DNA of 49,107 bases from an uncultured Bacteroidia bacterium (GTDB lineage: Bacteria; Bacteroidota; Bacteroidia; Bacteroidales; UBA932). The notes beneath the pieces were generated by a model. The model was not told the DNA's origin, made no database searches, and worked only from the letters and a program-made list of their open reading frames with translations. The position numbers were made by a program, and so were the translations under genes. The stretch is from assembly GCA_902782225.1 (NCBI GenBank), contig CACZMF010000017.1:1-49107 (forward strand), in the 5' to 3' direction. Within the stretch, counting starts at the first letter, position 1; each line of letters begins with the position of its first letter. This document shows, in pieces, positions 34,022-42,361 of this stretch.

Positions 34022-34624
34022 TTATTGACTTGGTGCGTTTTCCGTGGTTTCAATCTTTGTATTGAGCTCCGTCATGGCTTTTTGCGGGCCTGCGAATGCC
34101 CAGGTCTTGATTCCGGAAACCACTCTTGCTGCAATTCCGGGCAGTTCCGGCAGTTGTTCTATGGAAAAGGTACTCAGGACATAATCGATCTGGCCCCCGG
34201 CCAGGTAATCGTGCCCTATTCCCACGCGAACCCGTGCGTAGTTCCTGGTTTCCAGCAGCCATTCTATGTTTTCGAGCCCGTTGTGACCTCCTGTGCTTCC
34301 GTTCATCCTCATACGGGTGGTGCCGAACGGAAGATTGAGGTCGTCGCAGACCACGATGAGGTTCTCAAGCGGTATTTCCAGCTCCTGCATCCAGTAGCGG
34401 ACGGCATTGCCGCTCAGATTCATATATGTGGAGGGCTTGAGGAGATAGAACTTGCGCCCCTTTATGGTGTCGACCGCAAGGTCGCCGTAACGCCTGGTCT
34501 CAAATGAAATATTGGACGCCTGAGCCCAGGCGTCCAATACGATGAATCCGATGTTATGTCTGGTGCCGGAGTATTCGGCGCCTATGTTGCCCAAACCGGC
34601 TACCAGATAACTCTTATCGGCCAC
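34022..34624 (-). CDS. pth: Peptidyl-tRNA hydrolase
   Basis: A 200-residue protein with the Pth signatures GLGNIGAEYSGTRHNIGF (catalytic histidine), KPSTYMNLSGNAV and DDLNLPFGTTRMR plus GGHNGLENI. It recycles peptidyl-tRNAs released from ribosomes. The start codon is GTG at 34624-34622, only 2 nt after the rplY stop, so the two are translated from one mRNA, a pairing common across bacteria. Confidence 0.95.
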   Translation of the reverse strand: MADKSYLVAGLGNIGAEYSGTRHNIGFIVLDAWAQASNISFETRRYGDLAVDTIKGRKFYLLKPSTYMNLSGNAVRYWMQELEIPLENLIVVCDDLNLPFGTTRMRMNGSTGGHNGLENIEWLLETRNYARVRVGIGHDYLAGGQIDYVLSTFSIEQLPELPGIAARVVSGIKTWAFAGPQKAMTELNTKIETTENAPSQ

Positions 34625-34626
34625 AA

Positions 34627-35202
34627 TTAAGCCTCCTCGGTGGTGACCACGGTGTTGCGGGTGGTCTTGACACCGCAGATGATGGCGTCCTTGTCGGTGG
34701 TCACGGTGATGCCTTCGAGCTTCACGTCACCAGCCTTGATGCGCTTGTCCAGACCGAGCTTGGTGATGTCCACGGTCACTTCGTCGGGCAGGTTTGCCAT
34801 GGTGGCGCAGATGCGGAGCTTGCGGGCGTTCTGATAGAACTTACCACCCTGCTGCACACCGACTGCGTGTCCGCTGATGACGATGGGAACTTCGATGTTG
34901 ATGGGCTTCTTCTCATCCACTGCGAGGAAATCCACGTGCAGGCAAGCGTCGGTGACGGGATGCCACTGGAGCTCATGGAGCACTGCGGTGTATTTCTTGC
35001 TGTCGTCGAGCACGAGGTCGATGATGTGGGCCTTGGGGGTCTCGGTGACGGCCTTGAGAGCCTTTGCGTCGATGGTGAAGAGGACGTTCTCCACTCCGTT
35101 GCCATAGAGGTTGCAAGGGACAAGTCCCTGTGCACGGAAGGCCTTGAGGGCCGCTTTGCCGGCCGCCTTGCGGGTCTGGCCTTTCAGTTCAAAATGCTGC
35201 AT
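34627..35202 (-). CDS. rplY: 50S ribosomal protein bL25 (CTC family)
   Basis: A 191-residue CTC-type L25: an N-terminal 5S rRNA-binding domain (about 1-90, with FRAQGLVPCNLYG) and a C-terminal beta domain (about 95-185). It binds 5S rRNA in the large subunit. It leads the rplY-pth unit. Its upstream region has a -7 box and overlapping hairpins that could be a control leader. Confidence 0.95.
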   Translation of the reverse strand: MQHFELKGQTRKAAGKAALKAFRAQGLVPCNLYGNGVENVLFTIDAKALKAVTETPKAHIIDLVLDDSKKYTAVLHELQWHPVTDACLHVDFLAVDEKKPINIEVPIVISGHAVGVQQGGKFYQNARKLRICATMANLPDEVTVDITKLGLDKRIKAGDVKLEGITVTTDKDAIICGVKTTRNTVVTTEEA

Positions 35203-35230
35203 TGTGTAAATAATTAAAATGTGTTACTCA

Positions 35231-35252
35231 TCCCGGATCGGGTCCGGGACCC
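35231..35252 (-). promoter_or_regulatory. Overlapping alternative hairpins in the rplY leader
   Basis: TCCCGG/CCGGGA (35231-35236 with 35244-35249) and GGGTCC/GGACCC (35240-35245 with 35247-35252) share bases, so only one can form at a time. Both lie in the presumed 80-nt 5' leader between the -7 box at 35290-35297 and the rplY ATG. Confidence 0.4.
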
Positions 35253-35289
35253 ATTGCACCAAAACCAAAGGGTTTTCTAAATGCGGGCG

Positions 35290-35297
35290 CAAAGATA
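35290..35297 (-). promoter_or_regulatory. -7 box TATCTTTG of rplY-pth
   Basis: A perfect TAnnTTTG on the minus strand about 87 nt before the rplY ATG, in the gap after htpG. It predicts a leader long enough for structured regulation. Confidence 0.55.
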
Positions 35298-35322
35298 ATC
35301 AGAATTTTTGATTAATAAAGCG

Positions 35323-37182
35323 TTAGCCGAGCAATTTTTCGCTGCGTGCGATGAAGTCCGCCAGGGCTTTGCCCTTCAGCATGCCTTTGCCGAGCAGGGC
35401 GAGGTCCACCACCTGCCGGAGCAGTTCGGAAGTGCCTTCCCGGTCGCCCCAGATGCGGGCGATGAGCGGATTCTCCATATTCACCTTGACGTCGTAGGAT
35501 TCGGGCATCGATCCGTAGAAGTTCATTCCTCCGCCCAGAGCGCTCATTTCGCGCCAGCGGCGCATGAATTCGCTCTGCGTAAGGACCACCGGTGCGTTTT
35601 CAGCTCCCAGGTTTTCCGGTTCCACGCGGTATTCGGCGCCTTCCGGAAGCACGCCCTTGAACAGCTCTTCGAGAGTTTTCTTGTCTTCGTCGCTCATTTC
35701 CGGCTTCACCCTGTCTTCCTTGGGAATGAGACTCTCGGGAGTGTCGCTGTCCACACGCGCGAACCTGGTGTCCTTCAGCTTCTGCTCGAGCATGTTGACG
35801 AAATGGCTGTCCAGCTCGCAGTCCATCAGGAGCACGTCGTAGCCGAGGTTCTTTGCGGCTTCAATGCTGCCATACTGCGTCTCTGCATCGGTGGCATAGA
35901 GATATACCACCTTCTTGTCCTTGTCGGTCTGGGTGCCTTCGATGGCCTTCCGGTAGTCCTCGAAGCAGAAATACTTGCCGTCCGTATTTTTGAAAAGGGC
36001 GAAGTTCAGGGCCCGCTCGCAGAACTTTTCGTCGGAGAGCATTCCATATTCTATGAACAGCTTTATGTTGTCCCACTTTTCTTCGAACTGGGGGCGCTGC
36101 TCCTTGAAGATTTCTTCCAGCCGGTCTGCGACTTTCTTGGTGATGTATGTGCTGATTTTCTTCACGTTGGCATCGCTCTGCAGGTAGCTGCGGCTGACGT
36201 TCAGGGGAATGTCGGGGGAGTCGATGACGCCGTGGAGGAGGGTCAGGAAGTCGGGCACTATGTTGTCCACGTGGTCCGTGACGAACATCTGGTTGCAGTA
36301 GAGCTGTATCTTGTTGCGGTCGATCGCCATGCGCTCCTTGATCTTGGGGAAGTAGAGTATGCCGGTCAGGTTGAAGGGGTAGTCGACGTTGAGGTGGATC
36401 CAGAACATGGGGTCTTCGTCCAGGGGGTAGAGCGCCTTGTAGAACTTCAGGTAGTCTTCATCCTTCAGTTCGGAGGGGGCCTTGGTCCAGAGCGGTTCGA
36501 TGCTGTTGATCACCTCGTCTTCGCCGGTCTCCACGCTCTTGCCGTCCTTCCATTCGGTCTTCTTGCCGAACACCACGGGCACGGGCATGAATTTGCAGTA
36601 CTTGTCCAGCAGGCTGCGTATCTTTCCCTTAGTGCCGAATTCTTCGGCGCTTTCGTCGTCGAAATACAGGGTGATGACGGTGCCGCGATCCGCTTTCTTC
36701 GAGGCGCCCATCGTGAATTCGGGGGAGCCGTCGCAGGTCCAGAGCACGGCTTCGGCGCCTTCCTGCCAGCTCAGGGAGTCGATCGTGACTTTTTTCGCCA
36801 CCATGAAGGCGGAATAGAATCCGAGGCCGAAATGGCCGATTATATTGGTCTGGTCCTTATACTTCTCGAGAAACTCTCCTGCGCTGGAAAACGCTATCTG
36901 GTTGATGTAGCGGTCCACTTCTTCGGCTGTCATGCCGATGCCGTTGTCGATTATCCTGAGGGTTTTCTTCTTTTCGTCCAGCTCCAGCTCCACCTTGAGC
37001 GGGCCGGTTTCGCCCTTGAAGGTGCCTGTGGACGCAAGGGCCTTGAGCTTCTGCTCGGCGTCGACTGCATTCGCCACAAGCTCGCGAAGGAAGATTTCGT
37101 GGTCGCTGTAGAGGAATTGTTTGATTACCGGAAATATGTTCTCGGTAGTTACTCCGATTTGTCCTTTTGTGTTCTTTGCCAT
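35323..37182 (-). CDS. htpG: Molecular chaperone HtpG (Hsp90)
   Basis: A 619-residue Hsp90-family protein. The GHKL ATPase domain is at the N-terminus (FLRELVANAVDAEQKL with an Asn-Ala-x-Asp motif, DNGIGMT, and the lid GHFGLGFYSAFMV). The middle domain contains SRSYLQSDANVKK, and a C-terminal dimerisation region follows. It assists folding and remodelling of client proteins with the DnaK system. It ends 25 nt upstream of the rplY promoter box; a hairpin between htpG and the next gene upstream marks an independent unit. Confidence 0.96.
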   Translation of the reverse strand: MAKNTKGQIGVTTENIFPVIKQFLYSDHEIFLRELVANAVDAEQKLKALASTGTFKGETGPLKVELELDEKKKTLRIIDNGIGMTAEEVDRYINQIAFSSAGEFLEKYKDQTNIIGHFGLGFYSAFMVAKKVTIDSLSWQEGAEAVLWTCDGSPEFTMGASKKADRGTVITLYFDDESAEEFGTKGKIRSLLDKYCKFMPVPVVFGKKTEWKDGKSVETGEDEVINSIEPLWTKAPSELKDEDYLKFYKALYPLDEDPMFWIHLNVDYPFNLTGILYFPKIKERMAIDRNKIQLYCNQMFVTDHVDNIVPDFLTLLHGVIDSPDIPLNVSRSYLQSDANVKKISTYITKKVADRLEEIFKEQRPQFEEKWDNIKLFIEYGMLSDEKFCERALNFALFKNTDGKYFCFEDYRKAIEGTQTDKDKKVVYLYATDAETQYGSIEAAKNLGYDVLLMDCELDSHFVNMLEQKLKDTRFARVDSDTPESLIPKEDRVKPEMSDEDKKTLEELFKGVLPEGAEYRVEPENLGAENAPVVLTQSEFMRRWREMSALGGGMNFYGSMPESYDVKVNMENPLIARIWGDREGTSELLRQVVDLALLGKGMLKGKALADFIARSEKLLG

Positions 37183-37195
37183 AGTATAAATAATT

Positions 37196-37220
37196 AAGCC
37201 GGTCCTGTCCGGGCCGGCTT
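37196..37220 (-). terminator. Terminator of the acyl-CoA synthetase gene
   Basis: AAGCCGG and CCGGCTT form a 7-bp perfect stem with a GC-rich 11-nt loop, followed on the minus strand by AATTATTT. It lies between the synthetase stop and htpG. Confidence 0.6.
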
Positions 37221-37256
37221 GATTATCTCAAATAGCATTCCAGTGACAAATTGTCA

Positions 37257-38903
37257 TTATTTATAGAGGAATCGCTTGATGCTCATCTTCGGGGTCTTTT
37301 CGAAGGGGGTAAGCACGGTCTCGACCTTGGCAATCTGGCTGTAGCCGGGAAGCTGGCGGTTGGAGGCGATGCGTATCTTTTCGGGAATGTCGGAAACCGC
37401 TTCGTTGTCGAGCTTGTCGCGCTTGATTGCGTCGTTGTCGAGATAGACCAGGGCGACAATCTTGCCGGCGCGGTCCACGACCACGGATTCACCCACGTAG
37501 GGTTGGTTGTTGATGATGGCCTCGAGCTCTTCGGGATAGATGTTCTGTCCGTTGGCTGAGAGGATCATGCTCTTGGAGCGGCCCTTTATGAAGATGTTGC
37601 CGTCCTTGTCCATGATGCCGAGGTCGCCGGTGCGGAGGTATCCGTCTTCCGTGAATGCGTTGGCGGAAGCTTCGGGGTTCTTGAAGTAGCCGATGGTGAT
37701 GTTCTCGCCCTTGGCCTGGATCTCTCCTGCGATATGCTGGGGATCTTCTGAATCGATGCGCACGGTGGCCACGTCAACCGCCTTTCCGCATGAGCCGGGG
37801 ACGAATTTTGTCCAGTGCTCATAGGCGAGCAGAGGGCAGGCTTCAGTCATACCGTAGCCCACCAGGTAAGGGAATTTGATGCGCTTGAAGAGTTTTTCGA
37901 CTTCGGGGTTCAGAGGCGCGCCGCCCATGATGAATTCCTGGACTTCGCCGCCGAATGCCGCCACGAGGCCGTCCTTGACCTTCTTGTAGATGATATTGTT
38001 GATTCCGGGCACTTTGAGGAGCACCTTGACTATGGGCTTGTCGAGGGTGGGCTTGACCTTTGATTTGTAGATCTTCTCCATCACGAGGGGCACGGTGATG
38101 AGAAGGTAGGGCTTCACGTCGGCGAACGCCTTGAGGAGCGTTGCGGGAGTCGGTGCCTTGCCCAGCCAGTAGATGGCCGTGCCGTTGCAGAGGGGATAGA
38201 TGAACTCGATCACCAGGCCGTACATGTGGGCCATGGGGAGCATGGAGACCATCCTTTCGCCTGCGGGGACGTGGCGCTGGCTGTAGTCCACGTTGGCGCT
38301 GAAATTGTGGTAGGTCAGCATAACGCCCTTGGGGTCGCCGGTGGAACCTGAGGTGTAGCTGATTGTGGAAAGGTCTTCCCAGTTGTCGGTGGGGTAGACT
38401 ACGTTTTCAGGGCCGTAGCCGTCCTGCCACTTGCTTTCGAAGAGTTCTTCCATCGTGCCGTATGTGGCCTTTGTCTGCTCGTCCTTCGCCCAGAGACAGC
38501 CCCAGTTGTCGATGTCGATGACGATGCGGAGACCGGGCATCTTGGAGAGGTCCATCTTCTCCCATTTGTCGGCATTGGTGAAAAGCGCGATGCTTTCGGA
38601 GTGGTCCACAAGGAAAGATGCGTTTTCAGGAGTGAAATCGGGCAGCAGGGGCACGATGACGGTTTCATAGGTGTTGACGGCAAGATAGGTCATGCCCCAA
38701 CGGGCACCGTTGCGTGCGTAAAGAGCTATTTTTTCGCCTTTCTTGAAGCCGAGGGCGTCGAATGCGAGGTGGAATTTCTCAATTTGGGTGGCCATCTGGC
38801 CATAAGTGAAGGAATCGCCGCCTATGCTGTTGAGGGCGGCCTTGTCCCAGAACTTGCGTGTTGCGTTCTGCAGGCGTTCCAGATAGTGGGGATAATTTGG
38901 CAT
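37257..38903 (-). CDS. Long-chain acyl-CoA synthetase (AMP-binding family)
   Basis: A 548-residue adenylate-forming enzyme with the AMP-binding motif SYTSGSTGDPKGVMLTY, GYGMTEACP, the TGDLG motif (LRTGDLGIMDKDG) and the C-terminal catalytic lysine region ending KTPKMSIKRF. It activates fatty acids with ATP and CoA for lipid synthesis or degradation. The ATG at 38903 fits the family N-terminus and lies after a -7 box; the longer frame starts upstream of that box's transcription start. Confidence 0.92.
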   Translation of the reverse strand: MPNYPHYLERLQNATRKFWDKAALNSIGGDSFTYGQMATQIEKFHLAFDALGFKKGEKIALYARNGARWGMTYLAVNTYETVIVPLLPDFTPENASFLVDHSESIALFTNADKWEKMDLSKMPGLRIVIDIDNWGCLWAKDEQTKATYGTMEELFESKWQDGYGPENVVYPTDNWEDLSTISYTSGSTGDPKGVMLTYHNFSANVDYSQRHVPAGERMVSMLPMAHMYGLVIEFIYPLCNGTAIYWLGKAPTPATLLKAFADVKPYLLITVPLVMEKIYKSKVKPTLDKPIVKVLLKVPGINNIIYKKVKDGLVAAFGGEVQEFIMGGAPLNPEVEKLFKRIKFPYLVGYGMTEACPLLAYEHWTKFVPGSCGKAVDVATVRIDSEDPQHIAGEIQAKGENITIGYFKNPEASANAFTEDGYLRTGDLGIMDKDGNIFIKGRSKSMILSANGQNIYPEELEAIINNQPYVGESVVVDRAGKIVALVYLDNDAIKRDKLDNEAVSDIPEKIRIASNRQLPGYSQIAKVETVLTPFEKTPKMSIKRFLYK

Positions 38904-38930
38904 TTTCTGTCTTATTTGGTTTAGTGGCCG

Positions 38931-38938
38931 CAAAAGTA
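38931..38938 (-). promoter_or_regulatory. -7 box TACTTTTG of the acyl-CoA synthetase
   Basis: A perfect TAnnTTTG on the minus strand, 27 nt before the chosen ATG at 38903. Confidence 0.55.
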
Positions 38939-39031
38939 GGCCGGCCCCGGATTTTTTGCAATTACTTTAGTGGGTATGTGGTGAATAATTCCGATATTTG
39001 TGGCGAATTAATAATATTTGTGGTGAAAAAT

Positions 39032-39874
39032 ATGAGCAAAAAACCTATTGTCGCATTGATTTACGACTTTGACGGGACGCTTTCTCCCGGTAATATGCAG
39101 GAGTTCGGTTTCATCCAGGCCGTTGGCTCCACTCCGGAGGAATTCTGGAAGATGAGCGATTCGATCGCAATAGGGCAGGATGCGTCTAATGTATTGGCTT
39201 ACATGAAGTTGATGTTCGATGAGGCGCATAAGCAGGGAATTCGTCTGCGCCGCGACCAGCTTCGCTGTTTCGGGGCTGGCATAGAGCTCTTCGACGGTGT
39301 GCGGGAGTGGTTTTCGCTTGTCAACGAGTACGGCAGGCAGCACGGCGTGCGGGTGGAGCACTACATCAACTCCAGCGGGCTTAAGGAGATAATCGAGGGC
39401 AGTCCCATCGCCTCCGAGTTCAAGCATATTTTCGCCGGTTCCTTCATATATAATTCGGAAGGGGAGGCGGAGTGGCCTGGCATTGCGGTCGATTACACGG
39501 CAAAGACCCAGTTCCTGTTCAAGATATCCAAGGGTATTTTCAGCTCACGCGACAACAAACGGGTCAATGCTTCCATCGCCGACGACAAGAAGCGTATTCC
39601 GTTCTCCCACATGATTTATTTCGGGGACGGTGAGACGGACGTGCCATGCATGAAGATCGTCGGGATGTTCGGAGGCAACAGCATAGCCGTCTATAATCCT
39701 GCCTCGGAGAAGAAAAAGGCTTCCGCTCTCAAGCTCAAGAGGCAGGGGAGGGTGGCTTTCGCCACCCCGGCCGTGTACACGGGCGATTCGCGCACGTTCA
39801 AGGTGGTCTGCGCCATCATCGATAAAATCAAGGCGGACTGTGAACTGGTCCGCCTGTCGAAGGCCGTCGATTAG
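39032..39874 (+). CDS. HAD-superfamily phosphatase
   Basis: A 280-residue HAD hydrolase with the nucleophile motif [10 protein letters not shown], motif II serine in YINSSGLKE, a lysine (motif III) region and motif IV in [12 protein letters not shown]. The cap region is helical (about 20-100). It resembles the phosphoserine-phosphatase branch, but the substrate is unknown. The ATG at 39032 is selected because it lies directly before motif I, at the normal distance. Its stop overlaps the folE stop by 4 bp. Confidence 0.85.
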   Translation: MSKKPIVALIYDFDGTLSPGNMQEFGFIQAVGSTPEEFWKMSDSIAIGQDASNVLAYMKLMFDEAHKQGIRLRRDQLRCFGAGIELFDGVREWFSLVNEYGRQHGVRVEHYINSSGLKEIIEGSPIASEFKHIFAGSFIYNSEGEAEWPGIAVDYTAKTQFLFKISKGIFSSRDNKRVNASIADDKKRIPFSHMIYFGDGETDVPCMKIVGMFGGNSIAVYNPASEKKKASALKLKRQGRVAFATPAVYTGDSRTFKVVCAIIDKIKADCELVRLSKAVD

Positions 39875-40458
39875 CGGATCAGGTTCAGGAACTCGTTGCG
39901 GGTGCGGGCGGAACTCAGGAAGATTCCGCTGAACGCCGACGTGGTGGTCACGGCGTTTGATTTTTGCACGCCGCGTATCTGCATGCAGGTGTGGTTGGCT
40001 TCGATGACCACGGCCACGCCGAGCGGATGCAACGCTTCCTGGATGCAGTCGCGGATCTGCACGGTCAGGCGTTCCTGCACCTGCAGCCGGCGGGCGAAGG
40101 TTTCCACCACGCGGGCTATCTTGCTGAGGCCGGTGATTTTTCCGTTGGGGATGTAGGCGACATGGCATTTGCCTATGAACGGCATCATGTGGTGCTCGCA
40201 GGTGCTGTAGAGTTCTATGTCCTTGACCAGCACCATCTGCTGGTACTTTTCGTCGAAAATGGCCTGCCGTATGATGCTCTGCCCGTCCTCCTGATATCCT
40301 TTGGTCGTGAACTGCAGGGCCTTGGCCACGCGCTCGGGCGTTTTCACAAGTCCCTCACGCTCAGGATCTTCGCCAAGCAGGCGCAAGATTTCCCGCACGT
40401 GGGCGGCAATCGCTTCGGTGGTTTCGGGGGTGTAAAGCTCGTCTTTTGTGTAACTCAT
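39871..40458 (-). CDS. folE: GTP cyclohydrolase I
   Basis: A 195-residue FolE-type enzyme with the zinc-binding motif [18 protein letters not shown] and the catalytic segment [20 protein letters not shown]. It converts GTP to dihydroneopterin triphosphate, the first step to tetrahydrofolate. The ATG at 40458 is used because a -7 box ends 5 nt upstream of it; the longer frame begins before that box. It is divergent from the DUF2795-like gene. Confidence 0.95.
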   Translation of the reverse strand: MSYTKDELYTPETTEAIAAHVREILRLLGEDPEREGLVKTPERVAKALQFTTKGYQEDGQSIIRQAIFDEKYQQMVLVKDIELYSTCEHHMMPFIGKCHVAYIPNGKITGLSKIARVVETFARRLQVQERLTVQIRDCIQEALHPLGVAVVIEANHTCMQIRGVQKSNAVTTTSAFSGIFLSSARTRNEFLNLIR

Positions 40459-40463
40459 AATTG

Positions 40464-40471
40464 CAAAAGTA
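40464..40471 (-). promoter_or_regulatory. -7 box TACTTTTG of folE
   Basis: A perfect TAnnTTTG on the minus strand whose end is 5 nt from the folE ATG. The transcript start would fall at or after the A of the ATG unless the alternative box about 10 bp upstream (TATTTTTG) is used. Confidence 0.5.
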
Positions 40472-40481
40472 CTCAAAAATA

Positions 40482-40511
40482 TTTGCACTTGAGAATAATT
40501 TTATATATTTG
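40482..40511 (+). promoter_or_regulatory. Promoter of the DUF2795-like gene (TTTG-N18-TATATTTG)
   Basis: TTTG at 40482-40485 and TATATTTG at 40504-40511 make one of the best -33/-7 pairs in the window, 28 nt before the ATG. After integration of the element it could also read across attL toward the integrase. Confidence 0.65.
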
Positions 40512-40539
40512 CGGCCGAATACTAAAAGGACTAGGTATT

Positions 40540-40761
40540 ATGTATTGGACACTTGAATTGGCCAGCAGCCTGGACGATGCTCCGTGGCCGGCAACTAAAG
40601 ACGAACTTATAGACTACGCCAACCGCTCCGGCGCTCCCGAAGAGGTCATCGAAAACCTTCAGGAACTCGAAGAAGAGGGCGAGATATACGAAACCATCGA
40701 AGACATCTGGCCGGACTACCCGACCAAGGATGATTTTTTCTTTAACGAGGAAGAATATTGA
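40540..40761 (+). CDS. DUF2795-like small acidic protein; integration target
   Basis: A 73-residue acidic protein (starts MYWTLELASSLDDAPWPATK; contains ENLQELEEEGE; ends in FNEEEY). The size and the 'APWPATKDELIDYANRSGAP' pattern resemble DUF2795 proteins, whose function is unknown. The last codons (40741-40759) are the left copy of a 19-bp att repeat, so the integrated element leaves the gene intact. The same codons with a stop are recreated at the right copy, though with no gene in front of them. Confidence 0.8.
   Translation: MYWTLELASSLDDAPWPATKDELIDYANRSGAPEEVIENLQELEEEGEIYETIEDIWPDYPTKDDFFFNEEEY
40741..40759 (+). repeat. attL core of the integrative element
   Basis: TTTAACGAGGAAGAATATT is repeated exactly at 48861-48879, in direct orientation and 8120 bp apart. 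It overlaps the 3' end of the DUF2795-like gene, with the tyrosine integrase gene immediately inside, which is the standard arrangement for integrase-mediated site-specific insertion. Confidence 0.88.
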
Positions 40762-40868
40762 TGGTTTCGGCGGGCTTTTATCCCGTGTAAATAATTGAAA
40801 ATCAATAAAGGGAGGCAAGCAGTCAATGTTTGTCTCTCTTTGTTTTACCTTGTTTTGAACCGCAAAAA

Positions 40869-40883
40869 GTTTGTCTATTTGCA
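40869..40883 (+). repeat. 15-bp direct repeat, copy 1 (candidate recombinase arm site)
   Basis: GTTTGTCTATTTGCA occurs at 40869-40883 and again at 40912-40926, 43 bp apart, between attL and the integrase gene. The first 11 bases recur near the right end at 48801-48811. Placement near both ends suits integrase or excisionase arm binding. Confidence 0.5.
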
Positions 40884-40911
40884 AACATCTATTTGGGGTA
40901 CCCCTTGATTT

Positions 40912-40926
40912 GTTTGTCTATTTGCA
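40912..40926 (+). repeat. 15-bp direct repeat, copy 2
   Basis: The second exact copy of the 15-mer. It overlaps the upstream part of the integrase promoter, so a bound recombinase could also repress its own gene. Confidence 0.5.
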
Positions 40927-40927
40927 T

Positions 40928-40935
40928 TACCTTTG
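40928..40935 (+). promoter_or_regulatory. -7 box TACCTTTG of the integrase gene
   Basis: A perfect TAnnTTTG 40 nt before the integrase ATG at 40976. It rules out the longer in-frame start at 40871, which lies upstream of the box. Confidence 0.6.
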
Positions 40936-40975
40936 TATCCGTCCTCCCGAATATTTAAGAAACGGACAAACATTA

Positions 40976-42361
40976 ATGGGTCGAGCGAAAAGAACTGCTG
41001 TTATCGGCAAACTCAGGTTGAAGTATCCCAAAAACAATTGGGATGCCAACAAGTCGTACACGATATACTATGAGTACAACTACAATCGTGCTATTATTAG
41101 GCGTCAATCACCATTCAAAGCACGGGTGCGTGAATGGAACGAGACTGCAAACAGCGGTAAGGGAGGACTGACTAACCAGTATGGTGATGATTATCGCCGT
41201 GACACTAATAGGATGCTTCGTTTCCTCAGCGACATGGACAACAAAATTCGTGATTACGCGGATAAGCACCCCAATAAACTGAACCAAAATATTATCCATT
41301 CTTTGTTGTTTGACGCTCCACTGACACGTGCTGATGAAGGGAGAGATTTCGTTCAGTACGTCAAAGATAACTTAAAAACAAGGCTTACTGAAAATAAGAT
41401 AAAGCAAAGTAGGTACGAGAATGGCATGTCGGGGATGAAGATTTTTCAAGAGTTTCTGCGCTCACAAGGCAAAGGTACGTACAAAGACGATTCTATTTAC
41501 GTTGGTGAGATTAGCGTAGAACTGATTTCTGATTACATAGCTTACAGAAAAGAAGTGTTGAAGAATGAGAACTCGACTATTAACCACGCACTGACACCGA
41601 TTATCATTGCTTGTCATCAAGCAGCGCTAAAACACTATATCACCGAGGAGACCTACAAAGAAATCAAGGATAAGAGAGTAGTTGAGGATGCTTCATCCGT
41701 TGATGATGCTGGATTTGATGGAAAGTATCTTACACGCGAGAATTTACAGAAGCTGGTAGAGTTTCACGATTCTGACACCGAAATACGGCGGAAGGAATAC
41801 ATTGAAATGTTCCTGTTTGCTTTTCACACAGGTGGACTTCGCATTGTTGATGTCATGACCCTTCAATGGAAGCACATTGATTTCACCAAGGAAGAAATGC
41901 GTAAGGTGCTGATTAAGACAGCGAAATACCAAAATCAACGTAATATAGTACCTTTAACCACACCCGCAATTAAAATCCTGAAACATTGGCAAAAAATGGG
42001 GAGACGGGAACGTTTCGTGTTTGACTTGCTACCTGATGATTTTGACGTCAAAGACCCGAAAAAATTATATTTAGCACGTAATAATGCTGACAGAAAGGTT
42101 AATCAGGCGTTGAAGGTTGTCGGAATCAAGATGAAATTACCGTTTACCCTAAGTTTCCATGTGGCAAGGCATTCATTTGCCATAAACGCCCTGAATGATA
42201 AAACACACCCTTTGGATATGTATCAGGTTTCACGACTACTGGGACATTCATCAACGATGGTCACGGAGAAGGTTTACGCCGATTACATAACTGAAACGTT
42301 ACAGGATAAAATGAATGACCTTCATTTCGATTTCTTGCCAGACCTCGACGCAGGGAACTGA
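40976..42361 (+). CDS. Tyrosine recombinase / integrase
   Basis: A 461-residue site-specific integrase. The N-terminal part contains a SAM-like core-binding region (about 130-260). The catalytic domain has the full set: R289 in GGLRIVD, K317 in TAKYQNQ, H395 and R398 in HVARHSF, H424 in LGHSS and the nucleophile Y434 in KVYADY. It should recombine the 19-bp att sites for integration and excision. The gene begins 217 bp inside attL, reads into the element, and its stop abuts that of the convergent Rep_trans-like gene. Confidence 0.93.
   Translation: MGRAKRTAVIGKLRLKYPKNNWDANKSYTIYYEYNYNRAIIRRQSPFKARVREWNETANSGKGGLTNQYGDDYRRDTNRMLRFLSDMDNKIRDYADKHPNKLNQNIIHSLLFDAPLTRADEGRDFVQYVKDNLKTRLTENKIKQSRYENGMSGMKIFQEFLRSQGKGTYKDDSIYVGEISVELISDYIAYRKEVLKNENSTINHALTPIIIACHQAALKHYITEETYKEIKDKRVVEDASSVDDAGFDGKYLTRENLQKLVEFHDSDTEIRRKEYIEMFLFAFHTGGLRIVDVMTLQWKHIDFTKEEMRKVLIKTAKYQNQRNIVPLTTPAIKILKHWQKMGRRERFVFDLLPDDFDVKDPKKLYLARNNADRKVNQALKVVGIKMKLPFTLSFHVARHSFAINALNDKTHPLDMYQVSRLLGHSSTMVTEKVYADYITETLQDKMNDLHFDFLPDLDAGN

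Noticed and set aside
35308-37197. 629-codon open frame opposite htpG
   Set aside because: It is an antisense shadow of htpG with low-complexity composition and no domain; high-GC coding DNA often opens long antisense frames.
40540-40761. DUF2795-like gene disrupted by the element
   Set aside because: The att core coincides with the last codons, and the stop codon is preserved at the left junction, so the reading frame is complete.
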